Positions 1 through 9,849 are shown, counted from the first letter of the stretch. The stretch: DNA of 24,375 nt from Nemertoderma westbladi (GCA_032718475.1 JAUCBJ010005056.1:1-24375); one strand, 5' to 3'. Translations and numbers: made by a program. Notes: generated from the letters alone by a model not told the origin.

Positions 1-274
1 GCAGAACTGACCTTGTTTCAGCCAATGTTCGGAGGCTGGTCAAGAGAAACTCTTTATTTATCTCGGATGGGGGGGTGGGCAACCATTCGACATTCGATGG
101 CTTCTGGGTGTGACGACGCCAGAATAAACTAGTGGATCTGTAGGTCTACTACGGAGAACATCCTTGGGAAAACTGCCCTGCTGAAAAAAGTATAATTAGT
201 CTTATCTCATACAGTCATAGAAAAACCATCAACCAACCATTACTGCACCTTGTAACTATCCAATCATAGTAGAC
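1..274 (+). other. Degraded LINE 5' flank, no intact ORF
   Basis: This stretch lies directly upstream of the recognisable reverse transcriptase. Short open pieces near 240-274 read like the residues that precede the RT domain in LINE family A, but frame changes and stops break it. I see no endonuclease domain. It is probably the decayed 5' part of the same element, truncated by the window edge; this is inference. Confidence 0.4.
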
Positions 275-1727
275 ATGTACCGAACAACAAGAGTCCCACA
301 AGAAATGAAAACAAATAAGTTGGTGCCAGTTCCCAAGAAGGGCAACCTAACACTCTATGGTTCTTTTCGGGGAATCTCATTGATCTCGATTGCTGCAAAG
401 CTATACAATAGAATTCTATTAAATCGCATCAGGGATTCCATTGAGAGACTGCTCCGTGGAAACCGGAATGGGTTCCGTAAAGGTCGTGGGACAATGGAGC
501 CCATTTTGGCACTTCATAATTGAAGAGTTATCAAAAAAGAAAGACAGGCATCTGGCTGTTATCTTTGTTGACTTCTTCAAGGCCTTTGATTCAGTCTCCC
601 GCTCACGTATCTTCAGCATACTTTCATTATATGGGATTCCTGATGAAATTATTGCAGCAATCAGATCAGTATACGATGGTTCGACAACATTTGTGTCTAC
701 TGTTGATGGTGACACAGAACCATTTGAAGTGTTATTGGGCGTCCTCCAGGGAGACACACTTGCAACATTTTTGTTCATAATTGTGGTTGACTATGTTCTA
801 CGCATGTCCTTAGATCATCATAATGATGATGGGGTGATGATAACTCCACCTACTGGCTCCAGAAGTCGAGGAAATCCTGCCAAGTACCTAACTGATCTAG
901 ACTTTGCTGATGACTTAGGAGTACTCTCAGAATCACTAGAGGGAACCCAACGGCTCCTCAGCTCATTAGAACATGCTGCTTCTAGTGTTGGTCTTTTTAT
1001 TAACCCCAGAAAGACCACAATTTTGACAGTTAACTTTGAAAGTTCTCAGCAAGTCTCTGATCGGATGAGGATAAGCTCAAAGGATGGTATGCTTGAGCAT
1101 GTGGACGACGTCTGTTACCTGGGATCATGGATCCGGAAGTCAGGTGAGGACCTTCGAATACGTAAGGGAAAGGCATGGGCAGCCTTGAATAGGCTTTCCA
1201 GGATTTGGAAGTCACCGAGAATTAATCGGAAACTTAAGGTCCGATTATTTAGAGCAGCAGTAGTTCCAGTACTCCTCTATGGGAGTCTATGCTGGGCTCT
1301 AACTGCTGAGGACACCAAATCTCTGGATGGCACATTCACAAGAATGCTACGCCCGGTTCATTGTGTCAAGTATAATGCACACATCTCCAACCAGACACTA
1401 TATAACATTGGAGGTGTCTCATTGGTTCCCCCAAGCTTGACACTAGAACAAAATCGCCTCCGCTTTGCAGGACATTGCTTTCGCCGTGCGTGAGGACCAG
1501 CCAGTGCATAATATTGTACTTTGGCAGCCTCATGGAGTGAATAAGCATGGTGGACAGCCCATGACTTTCTTGAGACGCATCTTAAAGGACACTGGCCTTG
1601 AAGATGCGGATGATCTAGCAAATGTCATGGGTGATATGGAGTTGTGGCGGCGCAATTTTGTCGACAAGCCGGCACAGCATTCTTAAAAATGCAGCTGCAA
1701 TGCAGCATGCCGATACTAGTAGTGTAG
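240..1727 (+). mobile_element. Non-LTR retrotransposon (LINE), family A, 5'-incomplete copy
   Basis: The element contains the RT and C-terminal region of a LINE and ends in a short 3' region that contains the near-palindrome GCTGCAATGCAGC, followed by a TAG/GTAG-rich tail. The same 3' end recurs at about 18540-18590 in a second, scrambled copy, which helps to fix the 3' boundary here near 1725. No target-site duplication is clear. The copy is not autonomous, because its coding region is split over three frames. Confidence 0.85.
275..1686 (+). pseudogene. Frameshifted LINE reverse transcriptase (family A)
   Basis: Three reading frames join to give one LINE polyprotein tail. Frame 2 (275 to about 515) holds the early RT region, with LVPVPKKGNL, FRGISLIS, a KLYNRILLNRI stretch and GFRKGRGT. 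Frame 3 (about 515-1490) holds FVDFFKAFDSVSR, LQGDTLATFLF and the catalytic FADDL (about 902-917), then a C-terminal part with YLGSWIRKSG, VPVLLYGSLCW and RLRFAGHCFRR. Frame 1 (about 1490-1686) gives the end, with LWQPHG and the terminal MELWRRNF...PAQHS before a TAA stop. Two frameshifts, near 515 and 1490, make it a dead copy. In function it would have copied element RNA at a nicked chromosomal target. The catalytic FADD is intact, so decay looks fairly recent. I do not assign the clade firmly. Confidence 0.9.
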
Positions 1728-1962
1728 CTTATAGTAGGATAATTAAATTATCCAATGAAAACGTCAAGTGCTGGGGTGGGAGGTTTAAATTATTTTGTAA
1801 GTTAACATTCAATAATGCTGATAGGAAAATTGTGAATTTTAGTTTATAGGGTGACTTTAGGTCGGCTTTTTTTTATTCCTGCGATAATTTCATGGTGCCA
1901 AAAAAAAATATTAACGTATTATTTTGTACATATATCCTGCACCTATTACATGCATTATTTCA
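1728..1962. other. AT-rich spacer between two LINE remnants
   Basis: No gene or clear repeat is visible. It contains A and T runs (about 1869-1876 and 1900-1908) and short stop-rich frames only. Confidence 0.4.
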
Positions 1963-2501
1963 AATTTACAGGTTCGCGCTATATATCTTTACGGTGCAAA
2001 GATTGATATTGTGGATGAATTTAATTACTTAGGTCACATTATTCATAGTAGTGCTGAAGATGACATTAAGACACGCAGACTCAGTGCTTATATGCCAGAG
2101 GTAATTTTCTAGCCCGAAAGTTTGGTGCGTATAGCAATAATGTAAAAGCTTCTCTATTTGGTGCTTTTTGTTCTAGTATCTATTGTAACGCCCTTTGGGC
2201 TAAACGTAATTATTCTGAATCTGTGCACGAAAAACTACGAGTAGCGTATAATAATATATATTGTTATATAATGTTATTCAACATATCTAGGTTAACTGAC
2301 GGTATGCCAACAAGCATAACTGATGCGTTTGCTCAGTATAATATTAAGTTATTTGTTCATCTTAGATATAACGCCATTAGTAGCCTATTTCGTAGGATTG
2401 ATTCGTCAGATAACATTATTATTTGTGCAGTGTCTAGAATCTACGCTGTAAATAGGATTTCTAGAATACAGGAAATGTGCACTACGTCGACTTGGTATTA
2501 A
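1963..2501 (+). pseudogene. C-terminal remnant of a second LINE reverse transcriptase (family B)
   Basis: About 180 residues of the region downstream of the RT active site are preserved. Frame 1 (about 1963-2105) reads with the FNYLGHIIHS block and a DIKTRR segment. After one frameshift near 2105, frame 3 (to 2501) gives ARKFGAYSNNVKASLFGAF, FCSSIYCNALW, KLRVAYNNIY and a terminal LFRRIDSSDN block. This order (FxYLGH, then ARKF, then CSSxYxxxLW, then VAYNN) is typical of another animal LINE lineage, whose proteins are not like family A next door. The catalytic motif lies upstream and is missing. It is a 5'-truncated, frameshifted fossil with no function expected. Confidence 0.8.
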
Positions 2502-3370
2502 CGTTTGTTTTGTGCTATAGATTAGTACAGTACTATCATTAATTGATATATTTAGTAAGTAAGGAAGATGAATCAATACGAAAGATCACCCATGTCGGTG
2601 AATATGAATTCCCTGGTTTACTAATCATAATCGTTTCTAACATTCAAAATTCATATTTGTCACAGTCGGCGATAAGGTACCAGGGGAGATATGTATATTC
2701 CCAAGGGGCGATAAGGGAACATTTGAGGGGCGATAAGTTCCCATGGACGATAAGGTACATGGTCGGCAAAGGTGCAAGGGGCGATAAGGCCCTACAATCG
2801 TACACTTTACATCCCGTCGGATATAAAGAGCCTTATATTCCTTTTAAAATCCGTGATAAATCCGGTAATTTTTAGGAATAAATATTAAATTACCAATTAT
2901 GAATATGAGAATATTAAATACGATATTCAGTGGTTTGATTTGTAACTATTATACTGTTTATTAAAAATATATGGAAGTTAAAGACGAAACTACCGTAGCT
3001 GAGTTTTCCCCAAAATAGAACCCCTTTGTCCTGTAACTACGGGTTGACAACAAACTCGCTTGACATCTAGGCCCCAACAAGTCTACCAACCTAGATCCCA
3101 TCACACTTACACTACTTTTTTTTATCTTTACAAAAGTAAAGAATAGTAAAAAATAGGTATTTTTTACAAGAGTAAACAATACCTTTATTTTATTACTTAT
3201 TATTATAAACATACCTGCGCAGATACATTTCCAGGTTATGATTCATTCATAGGAATCAGTCATCATTTACTTGAGGAGGAAGTCACATGATCTCTAAATT
3301 CCGACAAACATTACCTGTGCCCGGTGGTGGATTAAGATAAGCAAAGTTAACCAATGACCTTTGTATACTG
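2502..3370. other. Gene-free upstream region of the secreted-protein gene
   Basis: Apart from the CGATAAG cluster listed separately, I see only AT-rich sequence. There is a small hairpin near 3126-3141 (CTTTAC, AAAA loop, GTAAAG) and ORFs with no recognisable protein. It probably holds the distal regulatory DNA of the gene that starts at 3455. Confidence 0.4.
2671..2788 (+). promoter_or_regulatory. Cluster of five CGATAAG (GATA-type) motifs
   Basis: CGATAAG occurs five times in the same orientation within 118 bases (GATAAG at 2671, 2710, 2732, 2749 and 2783). The middle copies sit in imperfect units of about 20 bases that begin GGGGCGATAAG. GATAAG fits the WGATAR site bound by GATA zinc-finger factors. 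The cluster lies about 670-780 bases upstream of the ATG at 3455. It may be an enhancer, or simply a decayed minisatellite. Confidence 0.45.
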
Positions 3371-3377
3371 TATAAAT
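3371..3377 (+). promoter_or_regulatory. Candidate TATA box of the secreted-protein gene
   Basis: TATAAAT lies 84 bases upstream of the ATG at 3455. That spacing would put transcription start near 3400 and leave a 5' leader of about 55 bases. No splice acceptor is needed to reach the ATG, which fits an intronless gene. The match is short, and AT-rich DNA yields such sites by chance. Confidence 0.45.
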
Positions 3378-3454
3378 TTATTTAACTTTATAATGGATGG
3401 CGTATTTATCACACACTAGTTTATCCGTACCCAGATCCGACGAACGTTGAAATT

Positions 3455-5359
3455 ATGGATTTTAAATTTACAACTTTCAAATTGCTTTTCGCAGTAACAG
3501 GTATCACTTTAATTTCCGCGGGGGCCAACCCATACTACAACGCTCGGTTAGCAGTTATCGACAACCGCTTGGGTAAAAACTTCACTCATGTGTTTGTGAC
3601 GGCGGACGTTCTGTACTGGCAGTCCAGCGTCCAAGGAAAATTCGTCAGTCTAGGGAAACCTGACGGGGTGCCGGCCCTGGTGTCCAACCCAAGCGTCGTG
3701 CGACTACCGACCAATCAAACTCAAGTTTTCGTGCAAGGGTCGGACGGCCAGGTGTACGCCAGGACGCAAACGTTCACTCCCACGATATACTCTCCGTGGT
3801 TCAAGGTTGGCGACAAGCTGCCTTCGCCTCCGAAACGATTAACCTTTACGTCTAAAACCCAGGGGCGTGATGCCATAACTGCGACTGTCTTTAAGGGGAA
3901 AACAACAGTGTTTGTTACATCGATCGGAAATCCCAGTCAACTGTGGTGGATCAAAGGAACGGCAGAGAAATTCCCGAAATGGAGCAACATAGGTGGGAAT
4001 CTAATGTCCGACGTTTCGGTCGTGTATAACAAGTATTCTGGTTATTTCGAGGCCTTCGCTATATTCACGGACAAAAAGGCGCATCGGATGTGGCAGAGGT
4101 CGGACGATAGTTGGTCTGGTTGGCGAGTTCAAGGGATCAACTCCCCGAGCCCCGTTCCACTGTCCCGACCCACCGCCCATGGGATGACTCAAACGGTGTT
4201 CAACGGAATGCTCGAGGTATTTGTGCTGGGCACCGACGGCCGCGTGCATCACATCTGGCAGACGACCTGCGATGGAGTCGACAACCCATGGGGTTGGTGC
4301 ACCTGGTGGACTTGGGAGCGATTAGCTAACAGTTACCCGAGTCCTGGGTCGCCGATAAACGCGCTAACGTCCGGGAGGAACGTACACGGAGGGAACGAAT
4401 TGTTTACAGTCGATGTTCACGGCACATTGTGGTACTCCTACCAGCTGAAAAGGGATGGAAGTTGGAAAGACTGGCAAGCCATTAAGTCACGCCTTCCAAT
4501 TTCAAATTTGCCGCGTTTAGTACAAAGTGATTCTGGTTGGTGGAGCGCCTATGTACTTCAAGGTAGTGGTTTATCTGTTGGGGTAATAACTCAACCCAGT
4601 GAGATAGTTCTAGACAAATCTACAATTGGTTTTGGAGGAAACTTCACTGTCCATTGGTCAATTCCGATAGACGAAGCAGTTAATTCTGATTGGATAGGAA
4701 TTTATCCCAGTGGGGCATCCAATGAGAAGTACGTCAACTATAAATACGTTCAAGGGGGACAGAATCCAGCCTCAGAGGCTGTTCCAAGCGGTAGCGTCGA
4801 GATGAGAGCCTTCCTACCCGATGGCCCCTATGACGTCAGATACCTCGTAAATAGAAACTACGTCAGCGTTATTTCCACCATAATTAAATGCACTAACGAT
4901 TCCAAGGAAGAGAAATGGGTTCAACTTTTTAAAGGGATAAATACAGGTTTGGGAAGAAAGAACGAAAGTTTTATCAAGTGCGTAAAGGATGGCGAAAAAA
5001 CCGTGGCTACATTCGAGCAAGCCGTTACATCGTTTAAAGACCGTAAAATATATACGGGATTGGCGCTTCTAGGTAAAACTATATACGATTTATACGAGGC
5101 CTTCCTAATTTGCGGAGAAACCGACATCGCCAAATCGTTAGAGGCCCTGTCTGCAGACATGATCGCTTGCTTTGCCGCCGATAAGTGTCTGAAATTCGCC
5201 ATAGACATGGCGAAGGACGTCGTGATTCTCTACGAAGACGTCTACGAGATATATGGCGACATCCGGGGATCGATAAATTCTTGGGATATCTCCGCCTTCA
5301 CCCAGGCCGGCTTTAATTTTGGGCGGGTCATAAATGTTTGTATCTCTATGCCTAATTGA
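3455..5359 (+). CDS. Secreted PLL-like beta-propeller / Ig-like / helical-tail protein
   Basis: An unbroken 634-codon ORF encodes a protein I do not recognise as a named gene. Residues 1-23 form a signal peptide (basic start, hydrophobic core, then SAGANP). Residues about 30-370 contain repeated blades with DGQVYAR-, DGRVHHIWQ- and GTLWYSY-type strands and many Trp. These resemble bacterial PLL/DUF346-type sugar-binding propellers. Residues about 375-475 resemble the Ig/SKICH-like fold, with SDWIGIYPSG, YVNYKY and DGPYDVRYL. Residues about 480-634 are helical with several Cys (CVKDGEKT, LICGETD, ACFAADKC) and match no domain I can name. N-x-S/T sites are present. The likely role is extracellular carbohydrate recognition, perhaps immune or symbiosis-related; this is inference. 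The gene is intronless and visibly richer in G+C than its flanks, which could mean horizontal transfer or retroposition. A poly(A) signal is not obvious. Confidence 0.8.
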   Translation: MDFKFTTFKLLFAVTGITLISAGANPYYNARLAVIDNRLGKNFTHVFVTADVLYWQSSVQGKFVSLGKPDGVPALVSNPSVVRLPTNQTQVFVQGSDGQVYARTQTFTPTIYSPWFKVGDKLPSPPKRLTFTSKTQGRDAITATVFKGKTTVFVTSIGNPSQLWWIKGTAEKFPKWSNIGGNLMSDVSVVYNKYSGYFEAFAIFTDKKAHRMWQRSDDSWSGWRVQGINSPSPVPLSRPTAHGMTQTVFNGMLEVFVLGTDGRVHHIWQTTCDGVDNPWGWCTWWTWERLANSYPSPGSPINALTSGRNVHGGNELFTVDVHGTLWYSYQLKRDGSWKDWQAIKSRLPISNLPRLVQSDSGWWSAYVLQGSGLSVGVITQPSEIVLDKSTIGFGGNFTVHWSIPIDEAVNSDWIGIYPSGASNEKYVNYKYVQGGQNPASEAVPSGSVEMRAFLPDGPYDVRYLVNRNYVSVISTIIKCTNDSKEEKWVQLFKGINTGLGRKNESFIKCVKDGEKTVATFEQAVTSFKDRKIYTGLALLGKTIYDLYEAFLICGETDIAKSLEALSADMIACFAADKCLKFAIDMAKDVVILYEDVYEIYGDIRGSINSWDISAFTQAGFNFGRVINVCISMPN

Positions 5360-5910
5360 AAATAATTTTTGGATTAACTGCCTAATTGACTTTAATTTTA
5401 CGTTGTATAATCATTGTCCAATGTGTGTGTGAAACGGACTGTCCATTATAAAGCTATCCGTTATCTTCCTAAAGAAAACAATTAACGAATGTCAATAGCG
5501 CCACTGCAACCCTAACCTGCTCCTTTCCCTTATATTATTTTCTTGATAAGTATGGATATTATCTACACGAATCTGGACCAAACAGGATCGAAAAAGCAAC
5601 GAACTAGACCTAAATTACATAAAATGTAATTTTAAAAACAACCATGATGCAACCAGGTGAAAAATTTTTCAATTTATGGTACGGCAAATATTTACCATTT
5701 AACTACGGCTTGCTTAATAAAAATTTCCAGCACTGAGATCCGGCAATAGAAAAAAAAGGAAAATTTGGCAAACCCGCGGAAATTAAAAACTAAAAAATAA
5801 TTTTTCAAATAAATTTTTTTTGCGAGTGGATTGATTTAAACTAATTTATTAAGCTTTACAAAACTTGCAACATTACTGTTGACTGTGTTGAGGAAAGCAG
5901 TGAATGGGGA

Positions 5911-5934
5911 GGGGGGGGGGGGGGGGGGGGGGGG
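5911..5934 (+). repeat. G24 homopolymer
   Basis: A run of 24 G follows GGGGA. Such tracts can form G-quadruplexes and are unstable in length, so the exact count should not be trusted. Confidence 0.9.
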
Positions 5935-6044
5935 CACCCTTTCGAATTTTTTTTAAAATTGTTTTTATTATTTAATCTAGAACATATTTTTATCTATATT
6001 CCAAATTTAAAAACTGTTTAGCAAGATCTATCTTACGTCTTGAG

Positions 6045-6490
6045 ATTAGGCTGTCTGTCCGATTGTCTGTCGTTCTGTCCGTCAGTATATCTGTCCATCA
6101 ATAAAAAGCATACTATCTTGTCTAAAATATTACGTATATGGGTGTTAGGGGTCGGTGACTTAATTTCTGATGTCATTATTCATATTTGGCCTTGTCGTTT
6201 CTGTCTGTATGCCTGTCAGTCTGTCCGTCATAATATAACCGACAGCCAAACAGACAATTTGGAGGTGATTAAATGTTAAAACTGACTCACGAAATGAATT
6301 CAGGAAAACCCTTAGAGATAAACCTTTAGCTAGACGGTGTGCCCTTTTCTTATTTATATTTGACGGACAGATTGTCGGATAGTCAGAAAGACCGACAGAC
6401 AGTCTAACTAGATATCATTAAAAGTGAAAACTGACCTCAGAAATGAAATCAGAGACCAGGAAAACCCCAATAGCTAAAATCTTAGCATAG
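6045..6490. repeat. CTGTC-rich repeat block with a roughly 147-bp near-duplicate
   Basis: Several CTGTCTGTCC/CTGTCCGTCA words occur at 6050-6100 and 6200-6232, and their complement (GACAGACAG type) at 6361-6402. A longer direct repeat is seen at about 6278-6311 and 6426-6466: AAAACTGAC..CA, then GAAATGAA.TC, then CAGGAAAACC. This suggests a tandem unit of about 147 bp. Similar CTGTC words occur in the intron element near 20325-20490. Confidence 0.6.
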
Positions 6491-6968
6491 TTTTGTGCTT
6501 TCTTGTTGCTTGACATAATTGACATACATTCTTACATATTAACAGACAGTTTTTGCGCGGGAAGGTTCAAACTTTAAAGGCAATTATCTCAGAAGACATT
6601 TTTCATTTTCAAAACACTACTCCTCCGCCATTTTTCAATCCAATCTCATGATTTTAGGCTCATTCGAAAGGGATTCGGCAGTTCTTTAAGATTTATCATA
6701 TGGAATTTCGAAAAAAAAAATATATTTCATGTAATAGCTGATTTTAATCAAAATAATTAAAGTTAATAAAAATCAAATGTAATTTTACACCACCCACAAA
6801 ACAAGCACGATGGGTAAAACATTATTAAATAATAATAAAAACACTGATTGTACTACATAATTTGAATATTTGTTTCGAATTAATAAAAATGCATAGCATA
6901 GGGCGAAGAACATTAAAATAATGAGGGAGGAGAGGATAGGATTAAGGTGCCCTGTTGGTCTCCCGGTA

Positions 6969-8430
6969 TCAGCGGTTCTCGGGGAGGTTGAATGATTCCT
7001 TTATGTAGGAGGCATTTCCGACTTGGATTGCAATCCCAAGACGTTGACGCAGGAATTGCGTAGACCTCTTGTTGTCGCTGACCATCTCCAAGCGGTGGTC
7101 TAACTGCCGAAGGAATGACAAGGACCTAAGCGTCTCCACAGCAACAGGCTGGACAAAGTAGTCTTTGGCAAAGCTTCAATACTTAGCAAGCTTCCGTCCT
7201 TCTGCCAATTCAGCGACTAATGAGCCATCTAAGCGAGCGAAATTTGAGTATGAGGCGGCAAGGCGATGAGTGAAGGTAAAGTCCCACACGAGGGTTTTGC
7301 CGTTTGACCACCGGAGCAGAGTGGCTCCATCGGGGCGCTTTAGGTCGTTGTCGTTGCTGAGCCCGACTGGTTAAAGGGTGGCGGGTACCTCAGCGGATTG
7401 GAGAGCACGGTAGATGGTGCCCTGCACAGGCGGTGTCGTGCGTGTCTGCTCTTGGCAAACTTGCAGACTAAGGCATGGCTGGCTGAAGCATCAACGACGC
7501 CGCCACACACACACACAGGGTGGGAAGAGCAAACAGGTGCGCCAAGACAGAGAGCAACAGCCATACCGAACTGTTCATCGGCAAGGCGGAGGCCAAGGGT
7601 ACAGAAGGGATGGCATTCAACCAATCACCAGAACCAAGTGCTTTGCAGCCCTTAAGGCGGGAAACAGAGCTATTATCACTAGATGAAATTAGTGATGCCA
7701 GTTGGGATTTGGATACTGGGTCCTGCCAAGATCTTTGGTTGCTTGGTGTCTCAGGAATATCGAAGGAAGGTGAGTAGCATTCCCATAACTCGACGGCTGC
7801 TCGAAGGAACAAAGGTTCATCCAAGTTTCCAGTGATAGCAGAGCTTAGTTCGTGGTTGCGGTGTACTGAGGCGAGGTAAGCACCTGGGGCTGTCAGCCTA
7901 ACAGATGGTACACCGAGGCCCCCGAACCGACAAGGCAGGCAAGCCTGCGTCCAGCAGTCAGTGGTCAAGGACATGTTGGTCACATCTTGAAGTGTCTCCC
8001 TAATGCAGTTGTCGATGCGCCCAATCAGGTCGGGAGAAGTAAAGGCAGGATATGTCCTTAGGGTATACATTAGCTTAGGCATCGCCAGGCAGTTCTAAGA
8101 AGGAAGAATGCATGCATCATAGTGTCCAAGTAGATTAAGTCGTACTCTAAACTGTTGGAGGTATTCGAGTTTCTCATTGAGGGTGACAGGGACACTAAAC
8201 CCTAGTTGGAGTGGGGCAAATATGGTGGCAAATTTCTTAGAAGCTGAACCAGAAGCATACTTAGCAGTTTAACGGCGCCAGGTCTATCCGACCGCTATGG
8301 GCCTGATCCCCCGCCCTTCTTGTTGAAGGCATGCATAGCGGCACCAGCAATGACTGGACGAATGTGGACGGAGATAACACAAGCTAGCAACTCATTGACT
8401 AGGGATGTGGTAGATGACAATAGCAAAGGT
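6969..8430 (-). mobile_element. Non-LTR retrotransposon (LINE), family C, 5'-truncated copy
   Basis: A - strand LINE fragment runs from part of the RT domain through the C-terminal zinc-binding region to a natural TGA stop at 6969-6971. Its protein is unlike those of families A and B, so the window carries at least three LINE lineages. The 5' end (RT start, endonuclease) is missing. The 3' untranslated part probably continues below 6969, with no exact end visible. Confidence 0.85.
6969..8430 (-). pseudogene. Broken LINE reverse transcriptase C-terminal half (family C)
   Basis: Reading from 8430 downwards, the early RT block gives TTSLVNELLA, then GIRPIAVG (interrupted by stops), then FAPLQLGFSVPVTLNEK. 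The longest clean part (7468-8082) begins MPKLMYTLRTYPAF and includes RFGGLGVPSVRLTAPGAYLAS. Near 7600 the frame changes to LGLRLADEQFGMAVALCLGA, followed by the Cys/His cluster CVCGG..DASASHALVC..AKSRHARH, a putative zinc knuckle. A further frame change near 7345 gives LKRPDGATLLRWSNGKTLVW to the end (FNLPENR, stop). At least two frameshifts and several stops (for example near 8089, 8272 and 7170) show it is dead. In life it would have been the C-terminal, nucleic-acid-binding part of the RT protein. Confidence 0.88.
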
Positions 8431-9340
8431 GCCTAAATCACCGGACCTTTTGGAAGTAAAATGTGTGTTATGTTATTCGGTTGACTCTGTTGGTTTAGTT
8501 TGGAGGGATGGTAGCTTACTCATATTTGTTACATATTTGGTTCAGACAGTTACAGAAATTATCATTAAATATTTGTGCTATTCTAATCCTACAACCTATT
8601 TTACAGTCAAACATAATATTTACATCCCTCCATTGTTTATTATTTCAACTATTACATAGTCCAATATGGCCGTATTATCTAGTTAAGTTAGTGCAATTCA
8701 GGAGGAACGGGTGGTAGCGTCCGGGCAAATTATTTGTTGGTAAGTGTATATCAATCTTTATTTACAATAATACTTAAATAATACATATATTATTTGGTAA
8801 TATTGATATTTATTGTCCACCTGCGTAAGCAAAGCGGGAATTAACTGCCATCCTGTCCAGAGCTATTGATGGACCCTGTACCCTTCACTCCTCGGTAAAA
8901 CAACTGCCACTGGGAAGGGTCTTGTTGGATTAGAAGTGTGTGTGGTAGACAACGGACGCACGTAAAGTAACGGGTTACTACGCTAGCGGTTGCTAGAGTG
9001 GCGGTTGCATTTCGGTGGCCGGCGTTATCTTGCACAATAAGGCAGTGGGGATAGACGCATGCTGGGGGGGTCCCATACAGGGAACTTTTGAAAGGGGCGA
9101 AAATCCCCCCCCCCCCCCCCCCCCCCCAACCCCCAATTAAGTATTCTATTTTGCTATAAAATAAAACTATTGGTTATCCACTTAGTCTATGATTTATTAT
9201 AAAATGATTAAAAAAGATACCGTGATTGATCTGCAAGATCCAGATTCGTACAATTTTGTCTACATTCAAATAGCTGACCATTATAGTAGCTGCCGGTATA
9301 AATAATAGTAACAACGAACCCAAACTGACATGCGTCTGTG
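8431..9340. other. Gene-free region with a GC-richer patch and C23 tract
   Basis: 8431-8820 is AT-rich with no recognisable protein. 8821-9060 is more GC-rich, but its frames show nothing I can identify; it may be an unrecognised repeat. 9128-9340 is AT-rich. Confidence 0.4.
9105..9127 (+). repeat. C23 homopolymer
   Basis: A run of 23 C is flanked by short C/G clusters. Its length is unreliable for the reason given for other long G/C tracts. Confidence 0.9.
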
Positions 9341-9359
9341 AATAATCTCGTGTGGGGTT

Positions 9360-9550
9360 TCTCAGTGGGATCGCGTTTGAGTCTCACACACAGACATTCA
9401 TTTGTAAATAGGATCCAAACGTATAGTTTGTCCTGTGGTGTCACGTTTGGTTTGCCCAACGCCGATACGTTTCTATATCTGCTTTTAGATCGAACCGTAT
9501 AGGTTGTCCAGTGGGGTCGCGTTTGGTTTGCCAAACGCTGATACGTTTCA
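9360..9550 (+). repeat. Tandem repeat, period about 76 bp
   Basis: Two clear copies begin at about 9421 and 9497. Each has GTATAG.TTGTCC.GTGG.GTC, then CGTTTGGTTTGCC.AACGC, then GATACGTTTC. A third, weaker copy is suggested at 9361-9380 by CTCAGTGGGATCGCGTTTGA. The array stops just before the promoter-like block at 9640. Confidence 0.7.
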
Positions 9551-9643
9551 TGTCACATGACCCATGTCATCGACCTCACCCCTCGCCAGCCCATAGGTGC
9601 AATAGGATCGAACCGTAACTGCTTGGCCAACCAGTACCTCCGA

Positions 9644-9720
9644 CCAATCTGGGACGAGCTACGGCCAATCAGCTTTCAGAACGTTCCGATCCCGATTTGC
9701 ATAATGTCTGGCTATAAAAG
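9644..9720 (+). promoter_or_regulatory. Histone-type promoter block: two CCAAT, octamer, TATA
   Basis: In order: CCAAT (9644-9648), CCAAT (9665-9669), a perfect octamer ATTTGCAT (9695-9702) and TATAAAAG (9713-9720). The order and spacing match classical animal histone promoters, especially H2B, where the octamer lies just upstream of TATA. Transcription would start near 9745 in a pyrimidine-rich stretch. No histone ORF follows. A possible splice donor (ACA followed by GTAAAC) lies at about 9795. It may be an orphan copy, an LTR-like promoter or the start of an unseen spliced transcript. Confidence 0.6.
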
Positions 9721-9849
9721 GGCCGGTTTTGTCACTTTCCTCACCTTATTGCACCTTCACCTTCTGCTTGCGGAAGCCCGTGACTTTTACAACAGTAAAC
9801 GTTTTTATATTTTTAGAAGCATTTTCATCTGTAAATAGTATTTCTGCAA

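Larger units (their letters stand above)
5360..6968. other. Gene-free AT-rich intergenic region
   Basis: No coding exon is visible. The region holds the G24 tract and the CTGTC-rich repeat block listed separately. The stretch 6900-6968 is probably the 3' untranslated part of the LINE that ends at 6969 on the - strand. Confidence 0.5.

Noticed and set aside
2671-2788. A CRISPR-like array
   Set aside because: Units are short and irregular with no constant spacer length, and the genome is eukaryotic.
2543-2875. 110-residue + ORF as a gene
   Set aside because: It lacks an ATG start, its middle is the CGATAAG repeat and the protein resembles nothing known.
7398-7777. Several + strand ORFs
   Set aside because: They are antisense shadows of the - strand LINE family C coding region.
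9208-9838. A histone gene on either strand beside the histone-type promoter
   Set aside because: Neither the - strand ORF 9208-9534 nor the + strand ORF 9557-9838 has any histone-fold sequence.
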